Shown here in pieces: positions 52,400-60,939 of a DNA stretch of 64,000 nt (within the stretch, counting starts at the first letter, position 1; each line of letters begins with the position of its first letter). Location: the NCBI RefSeq assembly GCF_004368785.1, contig NZ_SODM01000003.1, positions 186,001 through 250,000 of the forward strand, given 5' to 3'. Both the position numbers and the translations under genes were made by a program. Under the pieces are notes generated by a model. The model was not told the DNA's origin and did not search any database. It worked only from the letters and a program-made list of their open reading frames with translations. Source of the DNA: Flavobacterium sp. 270 (GTDB lineage: Bacteria; Bacteroidota; Bacteroidia; Flavobacteriales; Flavobacteriaceae).

Positions 52400-53746
52400 A
52401 TGGAAGAAATGCTCTTTTATGACCGAATGCAATTCGCATTTACCATTACTTTTCATTATCTCTTTCCACAGCTTACAATGGGTCTTTCCCTAATAATTGT
52501 TTACTTCAAGTGGAAATATCTAAAAACTAAAGACGAACAATACAATCACGCTACGCATTTCTGGATGAAAATCTTCGCTCTGAATTTTGCGATGGGCGTT
52601 GTAACCGGAATTCCGATGGAATTTCAGTTCGGAACCAATTGGGCGAAATTCTCTGAGTTAACCGGAGGAATTATCGGGCAGACGCTGGCGATGGAAGGAA
52701 TGTTTTCCTTTTTCTTAGAATCTTCATTTTTAGGAATATTTTTATTCGGAGAAAAACTCCTCGGACATAAATGGCACTTTGTCACCGGATTACTAATTTG
52801 TATTGGTTCCTGGGCGAGTGGTTTTCTGATTATTGCAACACATTCGTGGATGCAGAATCCTGTGGGTTACGAAATTCTTCAAAACGGAAAATTTGTATTG
52901 ACCAATTTTCAGGCTTTGTTTTTAAATCCGTGGTTATGGCCTTCATTCTTACACAATCAGGCAGCTTCTTTAGTGACAAGTTCTTTTGTGGTTGCGGGAA
53001 TTGGTGCTTACTATATTTTAAGCCAAAAGAATGTTTCTTACGGAAGATTGTTTCTTAAAACAGGTGTTATTTTCGGATTGATTTCGAGCATAATCGTTGC
53101 AGTTCCTACCGGAGATTTATTGGCTAAAAACGTCGTGAAATACCAACCTGTAACTTTTGCCGGAATGGAAGGGATTTTTCATACCGAGAAAAAAGGTTCT
53201 GAAATTGTTTTAATTGGTCAGCCCGATGTAAAAGACAAAAAACTGGATAACAAAATTGCGGTTCCAAACATTCTGAGTTTCCTAACTTACGGAAATTGGG
53301 ATCAGGAAATTAAAGGTTTAGATCAGTTTAAAGAAGATATTCATCCGACCAATATTTCGGGATTGTATTATGCGTATCATATTATGGTGGGACTCGGGAC
53401 TGTTTTTATTGGATTAATGGTTTTGGCTCTTTTTCAATTAATAAGAGGAAAACTATTCCAGACCAAATGGATTTTGTGGTCGCTAATGTTTATGATGCCG
53501 TTTCCGTATATCGCCAATACGACAGGCTGGTACACGGCAGAATTAGGAAGACAGCCGTGGCTGGTTTATAATCTTCTGCGAACCACAGCCGGCGCTTCGC
53601 CAACGGTTTCTTCTGGAAATACTTTGTTTACTTTATTAGGTTTCATCGGATTGTATCTTTTACTCGGAATGTTATTTTTATTATTGATTGGAAAAATCAT
53701 CGGTAAAGGACCTCATCACGTTGAACTTTCATCAGAAAAAATATAA
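52400..53746 (+). CDS. cydA: Cytochrome bd ubiquinol oxidase subunit I
   Basis: The 448-residue protein has nine helices and the CydA motifs: MQFAFTITFHYLFPQLTMGL with heme-ligand His, GIPMEFQFGTNWAKFSELTG, GWYTAELGRQPW and the glutamate-rich helix 3. Length is that of the short-Q-loop (CioA-like) class; the periplasmic Q-loop is ~55 residues around FHTEKKGSEIVL. It oxidises menaquinol and reduces O2 with high affinity. cydB follows after 2 bp. Confidence 0.95.
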   Translation: MEEMLFYDRMQFAFTITFHYLFPQLTMGLSLIIVYFKWKYLKTKDEQYNHATHFWMKIFALNFAMGVVTGIPMEFQFGTNWAKFSELTGGIIGQTLAMEGMFSFFLESSFLGIFLFGEKLLGHKWHFVTGLLICIGSWASGFLIIATHSWMQNPVGYEILQNGKFVLTNFQALFLNPWLWPSFLHNQAASLVTSSFVVAGIGAYYILSQKNVSYGRLFLKTGVIFGLISSIIVAVPTGDLLAKNVVKYQPVTFAGMEGIFHTEKKGSEIVLIGQPDVKDKKLDNKIAVPNILSFLTYGNWDQEIKGLDQFKEDIHPTNISGLYYAYHIMVGLGTVFIGLMVLALFQLIRGKLFQTKWILWSLMFMMPFPYIANTTGWYTAELGRQPWLVYNLLRTTAGASPTVSSGNTLFTLLGFIGLYLLLGMLFLLLIGKIIGKGPHHVELSSEKI

Positions 53747-53748
53747 TT

Positions 53749-54825
53749 ATGGAATTTTTTTGGTACGTAGTTTTAATGGGAATTTTGGCCGTTTACATTG
53801 TATTAGACGGTTACGATTTTGGTGCAGGAATAATCCATTTATTTTTTGCGAAAGAAGAAAAAGACAAAAAAGCAATTACAAGCGCGATTGGTCCGTTTTG
53901 GGATGCCAATGAAGTTTGGATTATTGCAGCGGGCGGTGTTTTGTTTTTTGCGTTCCCAACTTTATATGCTTCTTCTTTCAGCGGGTTTTATCTGCCTTTG
54001 ATTATGATTTTATGGCTTTTGATTTTCCGTGCGATTGGTTTAGAAATGCGCGGACAAATTCATAATCACATGTGGGAAGCGGTTTGGGATAAAGCTTTTG
54101 GGATTGCGAGTTTACTTTTAGCTTTATTTTTCGGAATTGCTTTGGGAAATATTGTTCGCGGTGTAAATCTGGGAATGGTAGAAAACGGAGTTTCAACACA
54201 GGAAGCGTATTATTTCTTTCTTCCTTTATGGAACCCAACTTTTAGTCCGCAAGCCGATCAATTGGGAATTATCGATTGGTTTACTTTGTTTCTTGGAATT
54301 GTAAGTGTTGTTGCTTTAATGATTCATGGCGCGAATTGGATTGTTTATAAAACCAATTCGGCATTAAACGAAAAGCTTAAAAATTTAGTTTTTAAGCTGA
54401 ATTTTGTCTTACTGATTCTGGTTTTTATTTCCTTATATATCTGGCATTTTATTGAGCCAAAACCCTTTCATAATTTCGTAGAAAATCCGATTCTATGGTT
54501 TTTCCCGATTATGACTTTTGCCGGAATTTTAGGTTTATTTAAAGTGCGTTCATTCAAAAAAGACGGGCAGGCTTTTATTTTTTCAACTCTTTTTCTTGTT
54601 GGAGGATTTGCTTCCACAGCGGTTTCTATTTTTCCGAATGTTCTGCCTTCTACCAATAAAGTAAATCCGTCGTTGACAATTTATAATACTGCCGCAGGAG
54701 AATACGGTTTATCTGCCGGTATGAGCTGGTTTTTTGTGGCTTTGGCTTTGGTTGTTGTTTATTTTATTATTCAATATCGCGTTTTTAGCGGTAAAATGGA
54801 TGAAATTGGGTATGGGGAGCATTGA
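53749..54825 (+). CDS. cydB: Cytochrome bd ubiquinol oxidase subunit II
   Basis: The 358-residue protein has nine helices, with WYVVLMGILAVYIVLDGYDF (helix 1), AIGPFWDANEVWIIAAGGVL and SQTPFLFSIF-type end. It pairs with CydA; no small CydX-like ORF is visible in the 24 bp before the next gene. Microaerobic respiration or O2 scavenging is the likely role. Confidence 0.95.
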   Translation: MEFFWYVVLMGILAVYIVLDGYDFGAGIIHLFFAKEEKDKKAITSAIGPFWDANEVWIIAAGGVLFFAFPTLYASSFSGFYLPLIMILWLLIFRAIGLEMRGQIHNHMWEAVWDKAFGIASLLLALFFGIALGNIVRGVNLGMVENGVSTQEAYYFFLPLWNPTFSPQADQLGIIDWFTLFLGIVSVVALMIHGANWIVYKTNSALNEKLKNLVFKLNFVLLILVFISLYIWHFIEPKPFHNFVENPILWFFPIMTFAGILGLFKVRSFKKDGQAFIFSTLFLVGGFASTAVSIFPNVLPSTNKVNPSLTIYNTAAGEYGLSAGMSWFFVALALVVVYFIIQYRVFSGKMDEIGYGEH

Positions 54826-54849
54826 TTTTTTTATTTTAACAAAATTCAG

Positions 54850-55305
54850 ATGAACATAAGTTTAACTGTCAATTTAGACGTAGAAGATAAAGTCTTTAAC
54901 GATTTTTCGGATATATACAAAGCTAATCTTGAAAAGCTAATTAAGGAATACAAGTATGATATGTTTGTAGATGAATATCAAATTAAATTCAAATATTTAG
55001 TTCAGGAAATAAAGAAATTAAATAGAGATATTCTAGTCGGAAATGCGAGTTATAATTTAGATAACCTGAAGTTGATCATTGCTTTATTGAATGAAAACAA
55101 TTTAGAAATTCAGAAAATTTTTATTCCATCTCTTTCAAGAAGAATTGCTTCCTTAATTGAAGGTCAGGAAATGTATAGAAACCACAGCCGATGGATTGAT
55201 TTTTATCCTGGTCAGGTTGAAGAAATACATCAGGAAAGAGAAAATAATTATTTGGAAATAATAAAATATTTTGAAGATAAGAAAACGGTTGTTGTAGAAA
55301 TTTAG
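54850..55305 (+). CDS. Hypothetical helical protein
   Basis: The 151-residue soluble, helical protein (MNISLTVNLDVEDKVFNDFS) has no recognisable motif. Charged residues dominate. It follows cydB by 24 bp but has its own terminator after it (55332-55368), so it could be the last gene of the cyd transcript or separate. Function not assignable. Confidence 0.55.
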   Translation: MNISLTVNLDVEDKVFNDFSDIYKANLEKLIKEYKYDMFVDEYQIKFKYLVQEIKKLNRDILVGNASYNLDNLKLIIALLNENNLEIQKIFIPSLSRRIASLIEGQEMYRNHSRWIDFYPGQVEEIHQERENNYLEIIKYFEDKKTVVVEI

Positions 55306-55331
55306 GTATATAAATTTTTTTCAAAGTATTT

Positions 55332-55373
55332 AGGCTTTAGCCAAAACTGTTAAGTTTGGCTAAAGCCTTTTTT
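55332..55373 (+). terminator. Intrinsic terminator
   Basis: Arms 55332-55345 and 55355-55368 (AGGCTTTAGCCAAA and complement) around 9 bases, then TTTTT. It ends the transcript of the hypothetical helical gene. Confidence 0.92.
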
Positions 55374-55432
55374 GAATATATTTGTTTATCTCCAACTCAA
55401 CCTGAAGTCATTAAAAAAGTATTCTCTGAACT

Positions 55433-55882
55433 ATGGAAAAAATAACGCTATTAATAATTTGTTTTTTAGTAATAAGCTGTCAAAAGCAGAGCAATAATGA
55501 AAGTTTACTTGAGAAAGAAAATACCTTTTTGAAGAAAAAAAATGATTCTTTAAAGACCCGGTTAAAAATTGCCAATGATTCATTGCATGTTTTAAAAGGG
55601 CAATTTTCGTGGTATGATTCAGAATATGATAACGTTGATTTTAAAAAGAAAGGAATTAAAGACCCGGAAAAATTTATAACGGATGGATTAAGAAGTAAGC
55701 CCGAATTAATTCCGATAAAAGGTGTTTTGGGAGGTACAATTTCTTTTGGTCAGATTCAGCTTTTAGGAAATAAATACTTGATTGCTTATTATGATGATGG
55801 TCATATTGAAGGAAAAAGTATTTATCAATATAAACTGAATGATTCAGGGAAATTAGAATTTAAGATTGTTGGATCTGAATAA
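55433..55882 (+). CDS. Small lipoprotein with coiled coil
   Basis: The 149-residue protein has a lipoprotein signal (MEKITLLIICFLVISC, Cys16) and a heptad stretch from ~25 to 60 (LLEKENTFLKKKNDSLKTRL). The C-terminal half is strand-rich (GVLGGTISFGQIQLLGNKYL). I do not recognise the family. It sits 9 bp before the next unknown gene. Confidence 0.65.
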   Translation: MEKITLLIICFLVISCQKQSNNESLLEKENTFLKKKNDSLKTRLKIANDSLHVLKGQFSWYDSEYDNVDFKKKGIKDPEKFITDGLRSKPELIPIKGVLGGTISFGQIQLLGNKYLIAYYDDGHIEGKSIYQYKLNDSGKLEFKIVGSE

Positions 55883-55891
55883 AATTAATTT

Positions 55892-56575
55892 TTGATAATG
55901 ATAAATATATTTAAGAGAAAAACGAATGTTAAAGACATAGAATCATTTGAATTAAGAGTTGCTGAATTAATAAATCCGGAGCTTCCGCAAATAAAAGAAT
56001 CCTTGGAAAATTTTAAAATGAATATTTATTTTCAAAAACAAGGTATTCAGATAATTAGAAGTTATTATCCAAAAAAGATTAGTGAAATAAGGAGGAATTA
56101 TGATTTTTTCGAATTGTCGGGAATTTATTTAACAGAAAAGAAAACTAAAAAAGAAACACAAGTTAAATTATATTATAGTGATAATCGGTTACACATAATC
56201 AAAATCGATAAACCTATAACATTTTATAGAGATTTCGATTTTAATTCAATAACTAAAAAAGAATTGGCTATTAGGAATATTAAAACTGAAAACCCTGATT
56301 TGAAAATTGTTTCTAAAATTTTATCCTCTTTAAATAAGCAACAATTGGATTTATTAGAAATAGAATCTACGTTTGAAATTGAAATTGGAGAAAAGTTCTA
56401 TTATCTAATCTTAGATATGGAAGACGGGAATTATATTGCAATTGATAAAAAGGGAAAAGTTTATAGATTAATTCACGATCATACAGAAATTGTAAAAGAG
56501 ATTTTTAAAAATACCAATGATTTTCTTGAGTTTTACAGTGGGAATAAATATAATCTAGAAATTTATTTTAAATAA
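55892..56575 (+). CDS. Hypothetical protein, possibly SUKH-like
   Basis: The 227-residue soluble protein ends with YYLILDMEDGNYIAIDKKGK, then VYRLIHDHTEIVKEIFKNTN, which loosely recalls SMI1/KNR4 (SUKH) immunity-type domains (GxYIxIDxxG, then a final helix). The N-terminal half is unassigned. With the lipoprotein it could be an immunity-type pair, but no toxin gene is visible, so this is only a suggestion. Confidence 0.5.
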   Translation: MIMINIFKRKTNVKDIESFELRVAELINPELPQIKESLENFKMNIYFQKQGIQIIRSYYPKKISEIRRNYDFFELSGIYLTEKKTKKETQVKLYYSDNRLHIIKIDKPITFYRDFDFNSITKKELAIRNIKTENPDLKIVSKILSSLNKQQLDLLEIESTFEIEIGEKFYYLILDMEDGNYIAIDKKGKVYRLIHDHTEIVKEIFKNTNDFLEFYSGNKYNLEIYFK

Positions 56576-56629
56576 GGCCTGGTTAAATAATCATCTATAA
56601 TCTTAAAACCAAAAACGCCCAAAAAATAC

Positions 56630-56661
56630 AAATCCGTTTATTCCCCAAAATAAACGGATTT
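56630..56661. terminator. Terminator between convergent genes
   Basis: Thirteen-base arms AAATCCGTTTATT and AATAAACGGATTT around CCCCAA, with six T's after. It separates the hypothetical gene from the exporter. Confidence 0.85.
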
Positions 56662-56701
56662 TTTAGTTTCTTCTACAAGTAAAACTAAAATTAAAAAAAA
56701 T

Positions 56702-56735
56702 CTGCTCCCGATAGCTATCGGGACTGCGAGAGCAA
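56702..56735. repeat. CCCGATAGCTATCGGG palindrome
   Basis: A 16-bp perfect palindrome at 56707-56722 is flanked by GCT and AGC words (TCTGCT...GAGAGCA), giving a short REP-like element just before the exporter stop. Confidence 0.75.
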
Positions 56736-56740
56736 AAAAT

Positions 56741-57526
56741 TTAAAACAAAACCTCTTTAGCAATAATATAAAATCCCATAACGAGAACAAACCAGCCAAA
56801 AAGCGGTTTTAGTTTTGCGCCGTCGATTTTTTTAGAAAGATGACTTCCAATAATCATTCCAATTAATGCCATTATGGAAACACTTAATAAAAAAGGATAA
56901 TTTATTGGAGTTCCGATATATAAATCGCCTGCAAAACCTAACGAGGAATTTATGGTGATAATTAATAATGAAGTTCCAACGGCTTGTTTCATTGGTAAAT
57001 TGGCGAAAAAAAGCAAAGCTGGAATAATCAGGAATCCACCGCCGGCGCCGAGAAATCCCGTTATGATTCCGACAATAAAACCTATTATAGATAATTGTGT
57101 ATAATTGGTTTCGGCAGTTTTTATTTCCGGTTTGTTTTTTTTGATCATTGAGATCGCCGCGGTGATCATCAATACTGAAAAAATAATCATAATCAGAAAA
57201 TCTTTTGAAACAGTATAAGAAGCAACAGAAAATAAGGTCTGGGCAATTTGAGGAAAAATAACTTCACGAATTATCAATATCGAAATCACAGAAGGAATTG
57301 CAAAATACAAAGCTGATTTCAGTTTCAGATTTCCCATTTTATAATGGCTGTAACTTCCAGACATTGCCGTTAAACCCACAATAAATAAAGAATAAGAAGT
57401 TGCCTGATCGGGATTTACTTTAAACAAATACACCAAAATCGGAATCGTAAGTATAGAGCCACCACCTCCAATTAAGCCAAGTGATATTCCGATAATTATT
57501 GAAGCAAAATATCCTGCGTATTCCAT
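56741..57526 (-). CDS. TauE/SafE-family sulfite exporter-like protein
   Basis: The start at 57526 (MEYAGYFASIIIGISLGLIG) is preferred; the frame to 57586 adds a non-hydrophobic N-terminus. Eight helices in two halves, each with a GGGGS/GAGGGFL-type motif (LIGGGGSILTIPIL and FLGAGGGFLIIPAL). The family exports sulfite or organosulfonates or takes up sulfur anions. It lies next to a Crp/Fnr regulator and near the rhodanese, fitting the sulfur theme. Confidence 0.9.
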   Translation of the reverse strand: MEYAGYFASIIIGISLGLIGGGGSILTIPILVYLFKVNPDQATSYSLFIVGLTAMSGSYSHYKMGNLKLKSALYFAIPSVISILIIREVIFPQIAQTLFSVASYTVSKDFLIMIIFSVLMITAAISMIKKNKPEIKTAETNYTQLSIIGFIVGIITGFLGAGGGFLIIPALLFFANLPMKQAVGTSLLIITINSSLGFAGDLYIGTPINYPFLLSVSIMALIGMIIGSHLSKKIDGAKLKPLFGWFVLVMGFYIIAKEVLF

Positions 57527-57586
57527 TGCATTTGTTTTTATGCAAAGATGATTTGTTCTGTAGAAACGTACAGTAACATTTATCAC

Positions 57587-57711
57587 ACTACGATTTTTTT
57601 GCTCGCAGATTTAGCGGATGAAGCGGATTGTCACAGATTGTTTGTCACATTGAGCGGAGTCGAAATGCTTTGCGGGTTCTCGACTCCGCTCGAACTGACA
57701 ATCAGTTCGTG
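57587..57711. repeat. GAGCGGAGTCGA palindrome and CCACGAATT remnants
   Basis: TTGTCA (57642-57647) and GAGCGGAGTCGA (57652-57663) pair with TCGACTCCGCTC (57680-57691) and TGACAA (57696-57701), leaving a 4-base mismatch in each arm. It lies between the exporter and the regulator. A neighbouring TCACAGATTG word belongs to the CCACAGATT family. Confidence 0.85.
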
Positions 57712-58353
57712 TTAATTTGTGAAATTCGTGTTTAATAATTCAATTTGGTTTCGATTAAGTTTGACCAAACCGCGTTGTTCCATTTTTTTGAGTAAACGGG
57801 AAATAACTTCGCGAGAAGTATTTAATTCAGTTGCGATTTCTTGATGCGATAATTTAACTTCAGAACAACCGCAGGCATCAGAATGTCTTTTTAGGTAAAA
57901 TTCCAATCGTTCATCCATAGAACGGAATGCAATATTGTCGACAACTTCAAGAACTTCTTCAAAACGGCTTCTATAAGTTTCAATTACAAATTCGTACCAG
58001 GTTCGGTGTTCCATCATCCATTTGTCCATCATTTGCAGCGGAATCATCATTACTGTTACATCTTCGACAACTTTTGCCATGATTTGGCTTTTTTCGCTTT
58101 TGGCGGTACAAATCATAGAGATTGCGCAAGCTTGCCCGGGTTGTAAATAATACATTAGAAATTCTCCGCCGTCTTCGCCTTCACGGTAAATTTTGATTTT
58201 TCCTTTAGTAATTAGAACCGTGTTTTTAATGTATTGTCCGGTTCGCATTAAAATAGTTCCTGCTTCAAAATTTTGCAGACTTCCGTTTTCTTCAATTGTT
58301 GCAAGGAGTTCGCTTGAAAAGTTAGGAAAGATATTTTTTAATTGATTTTGCAT
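57712..58353 (-). CDS. Crp/Fnr-family regulator
   Basis: Start 58353 (MQNQLKNIFPNFSSELLATI) is preferred to 58374. The ~213-residue protein has a cyclic-nucleotide-binding-like domain (ILMRTGQYIKNTVLITKGKI) and an HTH_Crp at the end (LSHQEIATELNTSREVISRL). It lacks the four Cys of Fnr but carries CGC just before the HTH (DACGCSEV), a possible redox site. Its neighbours (TauE-like exporter and rhodanese) suggest sulfur-responsive control. Confidence 0.92.
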   Translation of the reverse strand: MQNQLKNIFPNFSSELLATIEENGSLQNFEAGTILMRTGQYIKNTVLITKGKIKIYREGEDGGEFLMYYLQPGQACAISMICTAKSEKSQIMAKVVEDVTVMMIPLQMMDKWMMEHRTWYEFVIETYRSRFEEVLEVVDNIAFRSMDERLEFYLKRHSDACGCSEVKLSHQEIATELNTSREVISRLLKKMEQRGLVKLNRNQIELLNTNFTN

Positions 58354-58374
58354 TTGCTGATTTTTTTGACACAA

Positions 58375-58692
58375 ATTAATTCGTGAAAATTAGTGCAATT
58401 CGTGGCGAATATTTTTGATAAATTACAAGCATTAATTGTAATTTATTGCAAAGATAGCAGATTGATGTGGTATAAATTGTCAGAAAACTATTTTAAGATG
58501 CATTTTGTGCAAATGAAAAAATCCTATTTTCTATCGATTTTATAGACTGATTTTTTGAAAATAGTAAGTAAATTTGTAATTCACTGATTATAATCTTTTC
58601 TCTAAAACGTTTTCTGAGAATAATAATCGAAATCGCATTTGGCACGTTTTTAATTAATAGAAACGTCGTAAATTTACAAAAACACATTTATT
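58375..58692. other. Intergenic region without gene
   Basis: The 318-bp gap between the divergent Crp/Fnr and rhodanese genes has a CCACGAATTGCACTAATT word near 58384-58406 and otherwise AT-rich DNA that must hold two promoters. I see no clear -33/-7 pair and no coding frame with support. Confidence 0.6.
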
Positions 58693-59001
58693 ATGAATTT
58701 ATCACAAGAAGACTGGGTTTCCCAATTAGCTGCTGACGAGAATGCAGTTATCCTTGACGTAAGAACTGAAGACGAATTTAATGATGGCTATATCGAAAAT
58801 GCTGTTAATATCGACATCAATAAAGGACAAGGTTTTATTTACGAAATCGAAGAGCTAGACAAAAATAAAAATTATTACGTGTACTGCCGTTCTGGAGCAA
58901 GAAGTGCCAAAGCATGCCAGATTATGAATGAATTAGGTATAGAAAATGCCTATAATCTGCTTGGCGGAATTTTGGATTGGGAAGGCGAAACCGTACAATA
59001 A
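58693..59001 (+). CDS. Single-domain rhodanese-like protein
   Basis: The 102-residue protein has the rhodanese fold with catalytic Cys in YYVYCRSGARSAKACQIM (CRSGAR loop) and ILDVRTEDEFNDGYIENAVN. It should transfer sulfur from persulfide. It is divergent from the Crp/Fnr gene, which may control it. A terminator follows at 59011-59036. Confidence 0.95.
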   Translation: MNLSQEDWVSQLAADENAVILDVRTEDEFNDGYIENAVNIDINKGQGFIYEIEELDKNKNYYVYCRSGARSAKACQIMNELGIENAYNLLGGILDWEGETVQ

Positions 59002-59010
59002 TAAAAAGAT

Positions 59011-59036
59011 AAAGAGGCGAGGAGAGCCTCTTTTTT
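59011..59036 (+). terminator. Intrinsic terminator
   Basis: AAAGAGGC and GCCTCTTT arms around GAGGAGA followed by TTTC. It ends the rhodanese transcript. Confidence 0.85.
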
Positions 59037-59079
59037 CTTTTAGAATGCTATTATTAACCAAATTACAATAACCAAGATT

Positions 59080-60660
59080 ATGAGTTTAATACCCGAAGAA
59101 TTTGAGATTAAAACCCTCATCAATCAAGATACTTATCTTGTAAATGGAGAATTAAAAAAATGGGAAGGGCAGACTACGCCAGTATTTTCGACTATTTCAT
59201 CTACAGAAAAATATACGCCTACATTATTAGGATCTATCCCTTTTATGGGAGAAAAAGAAGCTCAGGAAGTTGTTGAGTCTGCTACGGCGGCTTACGATAT
59301 GGGGCAGGGTTTATGGCCGACGATGAAAGTGTCGGATCGTATTAAGTGCATGGAAAATTTCGTGCGACAAATGAAAGAAACCCGCGAAGAAGTAGTAAAA
59401 CTTTTGATGTGGGAAATTGGAAAAAACCTTGGAGATTCTCAAAAAGAATTTGACAGAACGGTTGAATATATTTACGATACAATTGCCAGCTACAAAGAAT
59501 TAAACGGACGCAGTGCGCATTTTGAAAAAGTACAAGGTGTAAACGCAATGATTCGCCGCGGACCTCTTGGAGTTGTTTTGTGTCTTGGACCATACAATTA
59601 TCCTTTAAACGAAACTTTCTCTTTATTAATTCCGGCGTTGATTATGGGTAATCCAGTAATCTTTAAACCGGCTAAACATGGTGTATTGTGTATTTCGCCA
59701 TTGTTAGAAGCTTTTAGAAGCAGTTTTCCAAAAGGAGTTATCAATATTGTTTACGGACGTGGAAGAGAAGTGGCTTCTCCGATTATGAAATCTGGAAAAA
59801 TTGATGTTTTGGCATTAATAGGAAACAGTAAATCGGCAATTGCTTTACAAGATCAGCATCCGAATAAAAACAGACTTCGTTTGATTTTAGGATTAGAAGC
59901 AAAAAATCCAGCGATTATTTTACCAGATGCCGATTTAGATTTGGCTATTCAGGAATGTATTGCGGGATCTTTATCTTTTAACGGTCAGCGTTGTACAGCT
60001 TTAAAAGTATTGTATGTTCATGAATCTATCAGAGAAGAATTTAATAAACGTTTTTCTGAAAAAGTAGATGCTTTAGTTTTTGGAAATCCGTGGGAAAAAG
60101 GAGTTTCTTTAACACCGCTTCCAGAAACTGATAAGCCAGCCTACATTCAGGGATTAATTGACGATGCAACATCAAAAGGTGCTAAAATATTGAATGAAAA
60201 AGGTGGAAAACATACTGATAACTATATTTTTCCAGCAGTCCTTTATCCGGTAAACGACAAAATGCGCGTGTATCACGAAGAGCAGTTTGGACCAGTTGTG
60301 CCAATAATTTCTTTTACAGATATCAAAGAACCATTAAAAGATATGGCTGAGTCTAATTACGGACAACAAGTAAGTTTGTTTGGTAAAGACATTAAAACTT
60401 TAGCACCGCTTATAGATGCTTTGGTAAATTTAGTTTGCAGAGTAAACCTCAACAGTTCTTGCCAAAGAGGACCAGATGCATTCCCGTTTACAGGCCGTAA
60501 AGATTCTGCAGTTGGAACATTAAGTATTCCAGATGCATTACGTTCCTTTTCAATTCGTACGTTCGTAGCCTCAAAAGATATCGCTTATAACAATGAAATT
60601 TTGCAGGAATTGCTAAACAGCAAGGAATCAAACTTCATTAATACCGATTATATTTTGTAG
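59080..60660 (+). CDS. NADP-dependent glyceraldehyde-3-phosphate dehydrogenase (GapN-type ALDH)
   Basis: The 526-residue aldehyde dehydrogenase has catalytic Cys305 in [10 protein letters not shown], general-base Glu273 in GLEAKNP, Asn173 in GPYNYPLNE, and KPAKHG in the cofactor site. The sequence resembles non-phosphorylating GapN, oxidising glyceraldehyde 3-phosphate to 3-phosphoglycerate with NADP. Substrate is by family only; no GapN-specific residue was tested. It is monocistronic. Confidence 0.88.
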   Translation: MSLIPEEFEIKTLINQDTYLVNGELKKWEGQTTPVFSTISSTEKYTPTLLGSIPFMGEKEAQEVVESATAAYDMGQGLWPTMKVSDRIKCMENFVRQMKETREEVVKLLMWEIGKNLGDSQKEFDRTVEYIYDTIASYKELNGRSAHFEKVQGVNAMIRRGPLGVVLCLGPYNYPLNETFSLLIPALIMGNPVIFKPAKHGVLCISPLLEAFRSSFPKGVINIVYGRGREVASPIMKSGKIDVLALIGNSKSAIALQDQHPNKNRLRLILGLEAKNPAIILPDADLDLAIQECIAGSLSFNGQRCTALKVLYVHESIREEFNKRFSEKVDALVFGNPWEKGVSLTPLPETDKPAYIQGLIDDATSKGAKILNEKGGKHTDNYIFPAVLYPVNDKMRVYHEEQFGPVVPIISFTDIKEPLKDMAESNYGQQVSLFGKDIKTLAPLIDALVNLVCRVNLNSSCQRGPDAFPFTGRKDSAVGTLSIPDALRSFSIRTFVASKDIAYNNEILQELLNSKESNFINTDYIL

Positions 60661-60939
60661 TTATCAAGGTTATATATTAATTGTAGATACCGTCTTTTTC
60701 TTTTAGAATTAGACGGTTTTTCTTTTTAGTTTAGATTTTAGAATGTAGATTTTAGATTGGAATTTGGAATTTAATTTTTAGATTAGAATTTAGGATTTGA
60801 TTTTTGGAATTTAACTTTGAGATTGAAATTTAAAATTGGAATTTAATTTCATAAATTTACGGCTGCGTGTAACATAATGCCAAGATGTTGTACTAAATTA
60901 TTACAAGAAACAAGTAAATCAATAAACCTTACACCACTT
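60661..60939. repeat. TTTAGAATTTAG low-complexity repeat gap
   Basis: A stem TACCGTCTTTTTCTTTTAG... with GACGGTTTTT near 60689-60722 is terminator-like for gapN. From ~60728 to 60850, imperfect ~11-bp units (TTAGATTTTAG, TTGGAATTTGG, TTAGAATTTAG) run in tandem. No gene. Confidence 0.65.

Noticed and set aside
60877..60939. Longer M1 peptidase start
   Set aside because: Adds 21 residues before a clean signal peptide.
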